From Gammaproteobacteria bacterium (GTDB taxonomy: Bacteria > Pseudomonadota > Gammaproteobacteria > Pseudomonadales > Azotimanducaceae), in assembly GCA_002689445.1 (NCBI GenBank), contig NZGC01000077.1, forward strand, positions 58,999 through 122,998: a DNA stretch of 64,000 bases, read 5' to 3'. Shown one piece after another: positions 49,842 to 59,310 of this stretch (positions are counted from its first letter, which is position 1; every line of letters starts with the position of its first letter). The position numbers and the translations under genes are program-made. Under the pieces are notes generated by a model. The model was not told the DNA's origin. It saw only the letters and a program-made list of their open reading frames with translations, and searched no databases.

Positions 49842-50963
49842 TTAAGGGTTCCAGCGGTACCACAAAGTGCCTGCTTGAGGATCGGATCGCAGCAAGTTCA
49901 GCTTTCGATCAAGCGCAATCACGTCGATCATCTGCTGCAGATCGCCCTCTGATTTAACCCTAAAGGTCACCATATCGGCGCTGAATCTTTTCGGTTGAAC
50001 GCTCATGATTTGTCCTAGACCGCCAAGATATTGAGCAACATCGGCATAAGCGGCTAATTCTGTAAGGCCTTCCACCGTCAACTCAATATCTGAGCGAAAC
50101 GAGGAAACGGCATATTGCTCACTGAGGTTACTGGCGATTGCACTGACCAAAGCTTCTGCCAAGGCCTCCTCAGAATCGGCACTGACACTCCCCCCCTGCC
50201 ATTGGCCCTTTTCGCCCAGTGACCAATCTCCCTGCCATTGACCTTGAAATTGCGATTCAGCCCTAAAGACTAAAATTTTATCCGGTGAATATCGGACCGA
50301 TGCAGTCTCCAACCGATCCAAAAACCGGCCCCAAATTTCTGCAACAGAAATCGTACTCGTATCCTCTAGATCCCAAACCGGCAAAAACAGTGGCACCCCC
50401 CTTCGCTCTGCGACCGCAGCCAACGTTTTGGCAAAGGGCTGCGTTAGGGCCTCACCCACAACCTCTCTGGTGCCCTCCCGGCGCAACGCAATCCAACTCA
50501 GAACCGATGGACGATTGCTACCCCAGACTGGCAGTTGCGCCTCCTTCAGCAATTGACCGACCAAGCTCGACTCAAAGCGTATTCTCATGATCTGTCCCGG
50601 CCCAGCCTCTGGTGTTAACCGTGCGGTTTGATCCAGTCGCGCCTCGATGCCGCCTTGAGTTGGCGGATCTTGTTTCGGTAAAGCGGATGCCACCGTCGAA
50701 TAGCTGAATTCCGAATAGAACTGTTCAGGCTTCTGTAGAGCCAATTTCACCCTCGGATCGTCTGCAACATTGACTCGGCCTGAGACCCGTACCAATACTT
50801 GTTCGAGCCCTCTTGCCGCATCTTGCCGGCGCTGCTGATCACTCTGAGACACGGTCGGCACCCATGCCACATAGAGGTCTTCTACAAACAACGCTTGACT
50901 GACCGGTGCAGCGATCGACAATATGAACCATAAGCCAAGGGAACTTTTGACACCTAAACGCAT
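49842..50963 (-). CDS. DUF2066 domain protein, exported
   Basis: A 373-residue protein with a signal peptide (about residues 1-25, ending SQA), then a conserved N-terminal region (LFVEDLYVAWVPTVSQSDQQRRQDAARGLEQVLVRVSG) typical of DUF2066 proteins, and a beta-rich C-terminal part. Function unknown; family members are in the periplasm next to hda in many gammaproteobacteria. The ATG at 50963 gives a clean signal peptide; an in-frame codon 18 residues upstream is less likely. Confidence 0.88.
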   Translation of the reverse strand: MRLGVKSSLGLWFILSIAAPVSQALFVEDLYVAWVPTVSQSDQQRRQDAARGLEQVLVRVSGRVNVADDPRVKLALQKPEQFYSEFSYSTVASALPKQDPPTQGGIEARLDQTARLTPEAGPGQIMRIRFESSLVGQLLKEAQLPVWGSNRPSVLSWIALRREGTREVVGEALTQPFAKTLAAVAERRGVPLFLPVWDLEDTSTISVAEIWGRFLDRLETASVRYSPDKILVFRAESQFQGQWQGDWSLGEKGQWQGGSVSADSEEALAEALVSAIASNLSEQYAVSSFRSDIELTVEGLTELAAYADVAQYLGGLGQIMSVQPKRFSADMVTFRVKSEGDLQQMIDVIALDRKLNLLRSDPQAGTLWYRWNP

Positions 50964-51015
50964 TCTTAACCTATAACTCCTTTTTTGAAGTAACGCTTTT
51001 GGAGAGCTCAGCGCC

Positions 51016-51891
51016 ATGGTATTTCAAACTTTCCCTAGTATAGCCACTTTGGGCGTCAACCTCATAAAGCAATTGACACCCTGCTTTTTTTGGCGGCCCG
51101 TAAAGCCCCAATTAGTAAGCGCTTGGATGGTCGGAGGCACCTTAATGCTGGGTCTCTTGACGAGCCCACTCAGCTTCACCGACGCGCTCGAAAAGCACGC
51201 AATCCCTAAGCCTTTTCGAGTCGTCTATCGGGCTGATTACAAGGGGCTACCCATCAGCGCCACGGGCATCCGAGCATTTTCCTACGTCAATACAGAGAAC
51301 GACCAACGGGTTTATACCTTGTCTTCCTCCGCCTTGAGTATTTTTGCCAAACTTGAAGAACAGTCTGATTTTACGCTAGAAGCCGGCAATGCCCGTCCAT
51401 TGTTTTATCGGTACGATCGAACAGGCCTCGGCAAGAACAAGAATACTCGCTTAAATTTTGATTGGCCCAACCAGTTGTTGATTGACCCTGACACGAAAGA
51501 AACCTGGCCTTTGACCAAGGCCTTGGTTTCTGATCGATTGCTGTATCAATTTCAGTTGCAGCTGGATTTGTTGAATGCAGGTCCTGCGATTCCTGTTGGA
51601 ACCCTCCGCCGGTATAACGTACAAGACGAGGGCACGGTCAAATCCTACGAGTTCAAAGTTCTGAAAGAGACCCTACTCTCGACACCCTTGGGTGATATAT
51701 CCACTTATGAAATTATCCGCTCGAACGATGCACCTGGGCGTCAAACGCGATTATTTTTGGCACCAGATCTTGAATTTATGCTCATTCGTTTTGAACAAAC
51801 AGACGCGGACGGCGAAGGTTTTTCTCTGATGCTGGAAGAGGCTTTCCTGGGGGAGGTAGCCGTTACCGCCGAGCAAACCGCTGCGCCCTAA
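51016..51891 (+). CDS. DUF3108 domain protein, exported
   Basis: A 291-residue protein with a DUF3108 fold: FRVVYRADYKGLPISATGIRAFSYVN, YTLSSSALSIFAKLEEQSDFTLE, and late LGDISTYEIIR. The N-terminus is either a long leader with a hydrophobic helix near residues 38-55, or starts at the ATG near 51127 with a normal signal peptide. GGAGAG before 51016 supports the longer form. In pseudomonads this gene and the DUF2066 gene flank purM and purN; here the pur genes are missing and the two are adjacent. Confidence 0.85.
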   Translation: MVFQTFPSIATLGVNLIKQLTPCFFWRPVKPQLVSAWMVGGTLMLGLLTSPLSFTDALEKHAIPKPFRVVYRADYKGLPISATGIRAFSYVNTENDQRVYTLSSSALSIFAKLEEQSDFTLEAGNARPLFYRYDRTGLGKNKNTRLNFDWPNQLLIDPDTKETWPLTKALVSDRLLYQFQLQLDLLNAGPAIPVGTLRRYNVQDEGTVKSYEFKVLKETLLSTPLGDISTYEIIRSNDAPGRQTRLFLAPDLEFMLIRFEQTDADGEGFSLMLEEAFLGEVAVTAEQTAAP

Positions 51892-51971
51892 TTCCACCGA
51901 CTGACCAAAGATGAGGACTGCGTCTCAAGCATCGGCCCTATCGAGCCTTCAGGGACCCGCGTCTCAACCTG

Positions 51972-52538
51972 TCAGGTCTTGGGGAGGGTCACCCCGGTCT
52001 GGCCTTGGTACTTACCACCCCGGTCTAAATAGCTGGTTTTGCAGACTTCGTCGCTTTCAAAAAACAACATTTGAGCAACGCCCTCATTGGCGTAGATCTT
52101 CGCGGGCAACGTTGTGGTGTTGGAGAATTCAAGCGTCACATGGCCTTCCCACTCGGGTTCTAAGGGCGTCACGTTCACGATAATGCCACACCGGGCGTAG
52201 GTTGATTTTCCCAAACAGATGGTCAAAACGCTTCGTGGAATCTTGAAGTACTCAACCGTTCGGGCCAACGCAAAAGAGTTGGGCGGGATCACACACACAT
52301 CGCTTTTGACATCAACAAAGCTGTTCTCATCGAACGCTTTTGGGTCTACCGTCGCAGAATGGATATTGGTAAAGACTTTGAACTCATCTGCACAACGGAC
52401 GTCATAGCCATAACTCGAGGTACCAAACGATATGACCCGCTCGCCGTTCACGGTCCTCACCTGCCCTGACTCAAACGGAGTGATCATACCTTCCTCCGCT
52501 GACATCCTTTGAATCCATCCGTCCGATTTGATAGCCAT
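51972..52538 (-). CDS. dcd: dCTP deaminase
   Basis: A 188-residue trimeric enzyme (E. coli 193) that deaminates dCTP to dUTP for dTMP synthesis. It begins [19 protein letters not shown], has the active-site [13 protein letters not shown] with [29 protein letters not shown], and ends [11 protein letters not shown]. It lies between the DUF3108 gene and apbC, on the minus strand. Confidence 0.97.
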   Translation of the reverse strand: MAIKSDGWIQRMSAEEGMITPFESGQVRTVNGERVISFGTSSYGYDVRCADEFKVFTNIHSATVDPKAFDENSFVDVKSDVCVIPPNSFALARTVEYFKIPRSVLTICLGKSTYARCGIIVNVTPLEPEWEGHVTLEFSNTTTLPAKIYANEGVAQMLFFESDEVCKTSYLDRGGKYQGQTGVTLPKT

Positions 52539-52625
52539 GGTTATCTCCTAAAATTGTGTCATTGTGGAAAGCTACCGAGGGGAGCCTCTCTGCTGGATCT
52601 GCATCACTGCGACCGCAGTCGCTGT

Positions 52626-53459
52626 TCAATCGTCAACAATAGAAATTACGGGGACAACCGGCGCTTCACTACCCGCGAGTCTGGTTAGCATCTGCCCGGC
52701 AAGATCCGCAAAAAGAGACTTTGAGGGTGATCTTACATCACCCGCTACCGGCGTTCCCGCGTCGGACTTCTCTCGGGTTTCTGCCGCCAACGGGATTCGA
52801 GCAAGCACCGGCACGGCATATTCTGACGCCACCGCCTCTCCACCGCCAGTTCCGAATATTTCCGTCGCCTCCCCGCAGTGCGGACAAACAAACTGGCTCA
52901 TATTTTCAACTAGTCCCAGCACGGGCACGGCCACCTTTCTAAACATTTCAATGCCTTTGCGGGCATCAAGCAATGCGATATCTTGGGGAGTCGTAACGAT
53001 CACGGCGCCGGAAACGGGTACCTGCTGAGCCAGGGTCAATTGTATATCGCCGGTTCCAGGAGGCATGTCGATGATCAAATAATCCAAGTTCGGCCAGGCC
53101 GTTTGGGACAGCATTTGCTGCAAGGCACCACTTGCCATGGGTCCTCGCCAGATTGCGGGGGTCTTACTCGATGCCAAAAAGCTCATCGACATGCAAAAAA
53201 GCCCATGCGCTTCTATGGGAACCAATTTATCATTGACCACATTCGGTCTTGTACCACTGGGTATGCCGAGTAAAGCGCCTTGGCTCGGTCCGTAGATATC
53301 CGCATCGAGTAAACCCACGGTATGACCGGCTTGCTGCAATGCCACTGCAAGATTTGCGGCTACGGTGGATTTTCCAACACCGCCCTTGCCTGACGCCACC
53401 GCAATGACTTGGTCAACACCGGCTATTTTTGGCACAGATTGATTCGTCTTGGTTGTCAC
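52626..53459 (-). CDS. apbC: Iron-sulfur cluster carrier protein ApbC/Mrp
   Basis: A 277-residue MRP-type P-loop ATPase. Walker A variant is ASGKGGVGKSTVAANLA; DADIYGPSQGALLG and the cluster-binding CxxC in FVCPHCGEATEIFG follow. It loads [4Fe-4S] clusters onto target proteins. The N-terminal DUF59 domain of longer Mrp proteins is missing. GTG at 53459 with GAGG five bases upstream is preferred over an earlier GTG at 53552. Divergent from metG, the usual arrangement. Confidence 0.93.
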   Translation of the reverse strand: MTTKTNQSVPKIAGVDQVIAVASGKGGVGKSTVAANLAVALQQAGHTVGLLDADIYGPSQGALLGIPSGTRPNVVNDKLVPIEAHGLFCMSMSFLASSKTPAIWRGPMASGALQQMLSQTAWPNLDYLIIDMPPGTGDIQLTLAQQVPVSGAVIVTTPQDIALLDARKGIEMFRKVAVPVLGLVENMSQFVCPHCGEATEIFGTGGGEAVASEYAVPVLARIPLAAETREKSDAGTPVAGDVRSPSKSLFADLAGQMLTRLAGSEAPVVPVISIVDD

Positions 53460-53643
53460 AAATACCTCGAGTTGATGCAGACTCCAAATTGTACCCGTTG
53501 CCACCGACAAAATCCCACTGGAGCGACGACAAAATCCGGCTGAGAGGATCACGGCAACGGAGGTAAACCTGTTGATTCAAGCCTCACCGCTACCCCCTGA
53601 CACAGCAATCAGATAAACTGGCGCCTTTGAACAGAAGACAGCC

Positions 53644-55668
53644 ATGACAGACCAGCGACGTTTACTGGTGACCAGCGCACTCCCTTATGCCAATGGGCCA
53701 ATCCATTTGGGGCATATCCTTGAGCATACCCAGACCGATATTTTTGTGCGATTCCAGCGCATGCGGAATCACGAATGCGTCTACGTTTGTGCTGATGATG
53801 TTCATGGTACCGCAGTCATGCTCAATGCGGAGGCCGCGGGACAAGACCCCTTGGACTATGCTTTAGCCATTACCGAGGCGCACAAAGTGGACTTTGCAGC
53901 TTTCGATATCAGCCACAATTGGTATGACACCACCCATTCGTCTGAAAACCGAGCCCTTGCAACGTCAATCTATGAGCGGCTGCGAGCCTCTGGCAACATC
54001 AAAAAATCCGACGTTGCACAATTGTTCGACCCTCAGAAAGGGCTCTTCCTGGCAGACCGGTTTGTCATTGGCGAGTGCCCCAAGTGCCACGCCAGCGACC
54101 AATATGGCGACAACTGTGATGCCTGCGGCGCGACTTACGCGGCAACGGACCTGATCAATCCAATTTCCAAACTCTCGGGTGTGACCCCAGAACTTAAAAC
54201 TTCAGAACACGTTTTCTTTGCCTTATCTCAGCATGCTGAGTTCCTCTCCGCTTGGACAACCAGCGGCGCGCTCCATCCCGCGATCGCCAACAAACTTTCT
54301 GAATGGCTGGAGTCTGGATTGCAAGACTGGGACATCTCACGCGATGCCCCTTACTTCGGGTTCGAAATTCCAGAAGAACCCGGAAAATATTTCTATGTAT
54401 GGCTCGATGCCCCTATCGGCTACATTTCAGCAAGCCAGCAGTATTGCGACCAGCAGGGCATGGACTATGAGGACTTTTGGCGTTCCGACTCGACGGCTGA
54501 GGTCCACCACTTTATTGGTAAAGACATCATTAATTTCCACGCCTTGTTTTGGCCAGCGCTGCTAAAAGCTGCCAATTTGCGCACGCCGACTAAGGTCCAT
54601 GCGCACGGATTCTTGACGGTGAATGGCGAGAAAATGTCTAAGTCCAAAGGGACTTTTATTAACGCAAACACCTACCTGACCCATTTACCAGCCGGGTATT
54701 TGCGTTACTATTTTGCCTCAAAGCTGAACGCTAACATTGCGGACATTGATCTCAATCTTGAAGATTTTGTGCAAAAAGTGAACGTTGATTTGGTCGGTAA
54801 AGTTGCCAATATCGCCAGTCGCTGTGCCGGTTTTATCAATAAACAATTTGAGGGACAACTTAGGGCCACTACGGGAACCCCGCTCTTAGCAGAGACCCAG
54901 GCCGCCGCAGAGCTCATTGCCGAACATTATGAGAACCTAGCCTTCAGTAAGGCCATGCGAGTCATCATGGGGCTGGCCGATCAGGCAAACCAATTTATTG
55001 CAGAGCAACAACCTTGGAAGTTGATCAAACAACCCGAAACTCGTGATCAGGCAGCAGCGGTCTGCGCAGATGGGATCAACCTGTTTAGATTGCTCGCGCT
55101 TTATTTAAAACCCGTCTTACCGCAATTCGCGACTCAATCAGAGGCTTTTTTAAACGTACCACCCCTCACCTGGGCAGATCATCAACACCTGCTGACCGAT
55201 CACGCCATCAAACCTTTTAAACCCTTAATTGAGCGCATTGAACTTGCTCAGGTTGAGGCGATTGTCACCGCGGAACGACAAGCAGCTGAATCTTTACAGG
55301 TCCCTGAGGTGGACAAGAACTCAACTGACCAACCCTCGGATGCCTTCATCAATATTGATGCGTTTGCGGCAATTGACCTCAGAGTTGCTAAGATCCTCGA
55401 CGCTACTGCCGTTGAGGGTGCGGACAAACTATTGGCTTTAACCTTAGATGTGGGAGACCACCAACGAACGGTTTTCTCGGGCATTAAATCTGCCTATTCA
55501 CCCGAAGAACTTCAGGGGAAATATACGGTTTTGGTAGCCAATCTTGCACCCAGAAAAATGAAATTCGGCGTCTCTGAAGGCATGGTGCTAGCAGCTGGAC
55601 CGGGCGGCGAGGACATTTTTTTAATCACCCCTGATGCTGGCGCGAAACCGGGCATGAAAGTGAGTTAA
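53644..55668 (+). CDS. metG: Methionyl-tRNA synthetase
   Basis: A 674-residue class I synthetase (E. coli 677). The HIGH motif is [12 protein letters not shown], the zinc-binding insert has [23 protein letters not shown] is EKMSKSKGT and the C-terminal domain (about 570-674) is the EMAP/tRNA-binding dimerisation domain ([36 protein letters not shown]). It is followed five bases later by rnfA. Confidence 0.98.
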   Translation: MTDQRRLLVTSALPYANGPIHLGHILEHTQTDIFVRFQRMRNHECVYVCADDVHGTAVMLNAEAAGQDPLDYALAITEAHKVDFAAFDISHNWYDTTHSSENRALATSIYERLRASGNIKKSDVAQLFDPQKGLFLADRFVIGECPKCHASDQYGDNCDACGATYAATDLINPISKLSGVTPELKTSEHVFFALSQHAEFLSAWTTSGALHPAIANKLSEWLESGLQDWDISRDAPYFGFEIPEEPGKYFYVWLDAPIGYISASQQYCDQQGMDYEDFWRSDSTAEVHHFIGKDIINFHALFWPALLKAANLRTPTKVHAHGFLTVNGEKMSKSKGTFINANTYLTHLPAGYLRYYFASKLNANIADIDLNLEDFVQKVNVDLVGKVANIASRCAGFINKQFEGQLRATTGTPLLAETQAAAELIAEHYENLAFSKAMRVIMGLADQANQFIAEQQPWKLIKQPETRDQAAAVCADGINLFRLLALYLKPVLPQFATQSEAFLNVPPLTWADHQHLLTDHAIKPFKPLIERIELAQVEAIVTAERQAAESLQVPEVDKNSTDQPSDAFINIDAFAAIDLRVAKILDATAVEGADKLLALTLDVGDHQRTVFSGIKSAYSPEELQGKYTVLVANLAPRKMKFGVSEGMVLAAGPGGEDIFLITPDAGAKPGMKVS

Positions 55669-55673
55669 CGAGC

Positions 55674-56261
55674 ATGTTCACTGAGGCAATGACCGTGCTT
55701 TTCGCTGCCATCTTTGTGAATAACTTTGTGGTCGTTCAGTTTTTAGGTTTATGTCCCTTCCTGGGCGCCAGCCAAAAGCTTGAGAGTGCAACCGGGCTTG
55801 CAGGCGCGACCTTATTTGTACTCACCCTCAGCGCAGGCGCTTCGTATCTTTTAGAGCAGTATCTGCTGAGACCCTTTGAGCTTGAGAGTCTGCGCATTTT
55901 AGCGTTCATTTTGGTGATTGCGGCACTGGTACGATTGATGGATATCGTGATTCAAGCGACCCAGCCCCTCATCCATGCTTTTCTTGGGGTTTATATTCCT
56001 TTGATTACGACGAACTGCATGGTGCTCGGCGTTGCTTTGATCAATGCTCGCCAGAGCGAATCATTATTAGAGGCACTCGCACTCGGACTGGGTGCGGGGC
56101 TTGGCTTTGGCGTGTTGCTGCTAATTTTTGCCGGATTAAGGGAGCATCAGCAACGACTTCAAGTGCCAAGAGCTTTTCAGGGTGCTGCCATCAATTTCAT
56201 CACCGCAGGCCTAATCGCCCTGGGTTTTTCTGGATTTACCGCGATGCAGTTCGCTTCATGA
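55674..56261 (+). CDS. rnfA: Rnf electron transport complex subunit A
   Basis: A 195-residue six-helix membrane protein (E. coli RsxA 193). Features: FVNNFVVVQFLGLCPFLGASQKLESA, VYIPLITTNCMVLGVAL and GFSGF near the end. RnfA and RnfE share a symmetric pair with a membrane [2Fe-2S] cluster held by cysteines in the CPF and NCM loops, both present (Cys in LGLCPFL and in TTNCM). First gene of the rnf operon, five bases after metG; the end overlaps rnfB. Confidence 0.96.
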   Translation: MFTEAMTVLFAAIFVNNFVVVQFLGLCPFLGASQKLESATGLAGATLFVLTLSAGASYLLEQYLLRPFELESLRILAFILVIAALVRLMDIVIQATQPLIHAFLGVYIPLITTNCMVLGVALINARQSESLLEALALGLGAGLGFGVLLLIFAGLREHQQRLQVPRAFQGAAINFITAGLIALGFSGFTAMQFAS

Positions 56262-57148
56262 TTCCCTATCTTGCTACCCTCGGCGGTTGTGCGATGTTGA
56301 CCCTTTTCATCGTTTATCTGGCTCGTGCCAGATTCTCTGAGCGCTCGAATGAAGTGGAGCTGCGTATCGAGCAGTTGTTGCCCCAAACGCAGTGTGCCCA
56401 ATGCGGTTACCCCGGTTGCAAGCCCTATGCGCAAGCGATTGCGAAAGGGGAAGCCATCAATCGCTGCCCACCCGGTGGCGAAGCCGTGATCGAAGCGCTT
56501 GCAACGCTGCTAAACCGCCCAGCGCCCCCCCTCGCCGATGACCTCAAACCGGTGCCGGTTCCACTGGTTGCGCGAGTTGTTGAGGAAGACTGTATCGGCT
56601 GCACTTTGTGCATCAAGGCCTGCCCCGTTGATGCCATTATCGGCAGTCAAAATCAGATGCACACCGTCATCGAGGCGCTTTGCACCGGTTGCGAACTCTG
56701 TTTGCCCCCGTGCCCAGTCGATTGCATCGAGCTTCTTGAGAAGCCCGAGGTTGCGCTTCGCCTTGTGCCTAAGCCGGAGAGTAACCAACCTTGCATCATG
56801 TGCGGCGCTTGCGTGCCGGCCTGCCCCAAACATCTTGACCCCCAACGGCTGTTTTTAGCATTCGATATGCAAGACAAAACCGCTCAAGCTCAGTTGTCGT
56901 CCTGTGTTGAGTGCACACTCTGCGATCAGGTATGCCCCAGCCACCTCCCGCTTACCCAAACCTTTAAAGCCATGAAAGCCAATGTGGCAGCTCGAGACAT
57001 ACAAGCCGCGGCGGCACTCCAGGCGGAAGCGCGTCATCTCCAAAGACAACGTCGAATGCAGCAGGCAGAGGTTCAGCTCGTCCGCCGACCCGACCGGCAG
57101 GCGGCCAAAGCACTCATTGACTCCCTAGCAAAGGAGCCATCATCTTGA
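56258..57148 (+). CDS. rnfB: Rnf subunit B fused to the C-terminal ferredoxin module of RnfC
   Basis: A 296-residue protein where RnfB is normally about 190. Residues 1-160 are RnfB: an N-terminal helix (3-21), the four-cysteine 4Fe-4S domain (C46, C49, C54, C70) and two ferredoxin-type motifs (C112, C115, C118, C122 and C142, C145, C148, C152). After a linker with KPESNQP, residues 178-240 carry two more motifs (C179, C182, C185, C189 and C216, C219, C222, C226), spaced as in the C-terminal part of RnfC. The wording also fits: CIMCGACVPACPKHLDPQRL, SCVECTLCDQVCPSHLPLTQ. The last 55 residues are Ala/Gln/Arg-rich, like the RnfC tail. The long NADH- and FMN-binding N-terminal part of RnfC is absent here and from the operon. 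The frame is intact and overlaps the flanking genes, so this is not an obvious break. Confidence 0.9.
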   Translation: MIPYLATLGGCAMLTLFIVYLARARFSERSNEVELRIEQLLPQTQCAQCGYPGCKPYAQAIAKGEAINRCPPGGEAVIEALATLLNRPAPPLADDLKPVPVPLVARVVEEDCIGCTLCIKACPVDAIIGSQNQMHTVIEALCTGCELCLPPCPVDCIELLEKPEVALRLVPKPESNQPCIMCGACVPACPKHLDPQRLFLAFDMQDKTAQAQLSSCVECTLCDQVCPSHLPLTQTFKAMKANVAARDIQAAAALQAEARHLQRQRRMQQAEVQLVRRPDRQAAKALIDSLAKEPSS

Positions 57149-58098
57149 GCAGTGAGCAGTTGATGGTACGAACCACTATTGGTCTAACACCGGGTTTGCT
57201 AGCGGCAATCTACGTGTTCGGCCTGGGCATTTTATTCAATGTCCTGTTTGCCATTCTCATCGCGGTTATACTCGAGTTCGTGCTGCAAAGACTTTTAGGG
57301 CATCCCTTCTCACGGGTAGCGACCAGTAGCGGCTGTTTAGCAGCGGTTTTATTGGCCCTATGCCTCCCCCCCCTCCTACCTCTGTCCTATGTTGCCCTCG
57401 GCGTCGGCTTCGCGCTGATTTTTGGAAAGTACGTCTATGGCGGTCTCGGCCAGAATTTATTCAATCCAGCCATGGTGGGTTACGCCGCACTACTTTTAAC
57501 CGCACCACTGGCACTCTCGCAATGGTTGCCCGAGTCTGGAATCACTCCTGATCTTGAGACACTTCTTGCCATTAAACTGCAATTGCAGCCTGTCGACGGC
57601 TATACCGGCGCTACTGCCCTCGATTTGTTGAGAAACCGAGGAGCACTCACCATAGAGGAATACTGGCTGACGGCAGAGACAGTATTTAGTGATCAAATGC
57701 TGATTGGCAGCGCTTACCTTTTGGGCGGAATTTACCTGATTCAGGCAAAGATCATAAACTATCAGCTCCCCTTGGCGATGCTCCTTGGCCTGTTGGTACC
57801 CAGCCTCCTAGCATTTGATGGCGGAAGCTCTTCGAGTTTGGGGTCACCCATCCTACATTTTTTTGCGGGTGCAACCTTATTGGGCGCCTTTTTCATCATT
57901 ACCGATCCTGTTAGTTCACCCAACACCCCCGCCGGCATCATTACCTATGGTCTATTGATTGGTCTACTGACATTCCTCATTCGAGGTTTTGGGGCATACC
58001 CCGATGGCCTGGCCTTTGCGGTACTCCTTGCCAATGCCTGCGGCCCCCTGCTCGATCACACTGCTCGGCATTGGCAGAAGACGAGGCGTTCGATATGA
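57145..58098 (+). CDS. rnfD: Rnf complex subunit D (TTG start)
   Basis: A 317-residue membrane flavoprotein with about ten helices (E. coli RsxD 352). The covalent-FMN threonine is in DGYTGATALDLL, near residue 155. FNPAMVGYAALLL and the ending ITDPVSSPNTPAGIITYGLLIGLLTFLIRGFG-type segment are family hallmarks. It starts with TTG at 57145, eight bases after AAGGAG and overlapping the rnfB stop; ATG at 57163 is the alternative. Confidence 0.93.
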   Translation: MSSEQLMVRTTIGLTPGLLAAIYVFGLGILFNVLFAILIAVILEFVLQRLLGHPFSRVATSSGCLAAVLLALCLPPLLPLSYVALGVGFALIFGKYVYGGLGQNLFNPAMVGYAALLLTAPLALSQWLPESGITPDLETLLAIKLQLQPVDGYTGATALDLLRNRGALTIEEYWLTAETVFSDQMLIGSAYLLGGIYLIQAKIINYQLPLAMLLGLLVPSLLAFDGGSSSSLGSPILHFFAGATLLGAFFIITDPVSSPNTPAGIITYGLLIGLLTFLIRGFGAYPDGLAFAVLLANACGPLLDHTARHWQKTRRSI

Positions 58099-58646
58099 AA
58101 CCCGCCGCCTTGACCCTTGTCGTTGCAGCCCTCGCCGCGGCTTTACTGATCGGCTTTATTTCTGAGTGGGCGAAACCCGTGATCAAAACCAATCAAGTCA
58201 ATTATCAAGAACAAGTGCTCCGAGAGATCGTCAAAGCACCTGATGCAATCTTGGTTCCCTTTGCCGAACCCGAAACGGGGTACTACGTCACTCGCAACGG
58301 AAGTGCCATTGGAACCCTTCACAAAGTCTCAACCCATCAGGGCTACAACGGTAGCATCGACGCTTGGTTGGCCTTAGATTTGACCCATTCAATCATTAAC
58401 TTAGCCACCCTCACTCACCAAGAAACCCCAGGCATTGGCGATATTATCCACCGAGGCTCGACTTGGTTGAATCAATTTGTTGACACGGGACTCACCGATT
58501 ACCGCTATACCCTTCGGCGCGACGGCGGCGATTTTGATCATGTGACCGGAGCGACCATCACCAGTCGAGCCTATGTAGAAATGCTGGGGCAAGGATTGGT
58601 GCATGCCCGCGCCATAAAACTCGAGGCTCGCGATGAACCCGAGTAA
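58095..58646 (+). CDS. rnfG: Rnf complex subunit G
   Basis: A 183-residue protein (E. coli 206) with one N-terminal helix (about residues 4-24) and a periplasmic flavin domain. The FMN is linked to Thr in DHVTGATITSRAYVEML. ETPGIGD and HQGYNGSIDAWLALD also fit the family. It passes electrons between RnfD and the membrane iron-sulfur site. The ATG overlaps the rnfD stop (ATGA). Confidence 0.94.
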   Translation: MKPAALTLVVAALAAALLIGFISEWAKPVIKTNQVNYQEQVLREIVKAPDAILVPFAEPETGYYVTRNGSAIGTLHKVSTHQGYNGSIDAWLALDLTHSIINLATLTHQETPGIGDIIHRGSTWLNQFVDTGLTDYRYTLRRDGGDFDHVTGATITSRAYVEMLGQGLVHARAIKLEARDEPE

Positions 58647-59310
58647 ATCCCAAGCGCTAGAGGGCCTTTGGCAAAACAACCCGGCCCTAGTTCAACTGCT
58701 CGGCCTTTGCCCACTGCTCGCAGTCAGCCAAACGTTGGTGACCAGTTTCACGCTTGGCGTCATTACCCTGCTGGTTTTAGTCTGGGCTAATGCGATCATC
58801 AGCCTGATCCAACGCTGGTTATTTGAGGATATTAGACTGCCTCTACAGATACTGGTGATCGCAACCATGGTCACCGCCGCTGATCAACTCATGCAGGCAC
58901 TGTTTTTTGAGATGCACCAGCGAATCGGACTATTCATCGCCCTTATTGTCACCAACTGCACCCTGCTTGCCCGAGCAGAACTGTTTGCTCGGCGCAATCG
59001 ATTGGGGCTTGCGATCGCCGATGGATTTTGGATGGGCCTGGGATTTTTATGGGTCATCACCTTGCTAGGAGGCATTCGGGAAGTCTTAGGCCGCGGCACA
59101 CTGTTGGATGGTTTATCGTTGCTGCTGGGGCCCAGCGCCGATCATTGGACACTGGTGATTCACACCTCTCCACTGCTCATTGTTACCTTAGCGCCTGGCG
59201 CTTTTTTGACCTTGGGCTTACTGGTAGCCCTGAAAAACAGAATGGATATCGCCCATGAATCAAGACAAGCGAACCGCGTTTCTGACCCGATTGCGCGACG
59301 AAAACCCTGA
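58633..59310 (+). CDS. rnfE: Rnf complex subunit E
   Basis: A 225-residue membrane protein (E. coli 231), the partner of RnfA. Features: LWQNNPALVQLLGLCPLLAVSQTLVTS and GLFIALIVTNCTLLARAELFARRN, with the two cysteines of the membrane iron-sulfur site. About six helices. Begins 14 bases before the rnfG end, and its last 56 bases overlap nth. Confidence 0.95.
   Translation: MNPSKSQALEGLWQNNPALVQLLGLCPLLAVSQTLVTSFTLGVITLLVLVWANAIISLIQRWLFEDIRLPLQILVIATMVTAADQLMQALFFEMHQRIGLFIALIVTNCTLLARAELFARRNRLGLAIADGFWMGLGFLWVITLLGGIREVLGRGTLLDGLSLLLGPSADHWTLVIHTSPLLIVTLAPGAFLTLGLLVALKNRMDIAHESRQANRVSDPIARRKP

Noticed and set aside
56720..56800. Frameshift or deletion junction inside the rnfB-rnfC fusion
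   Set aside because: The frame is continuous with a plausible linker, and all five four-cysteine sites are complete; no remnant of the RnfC N-terminal part is seen. Treated as a true fusion, though assembly error can only be excluded from reads.
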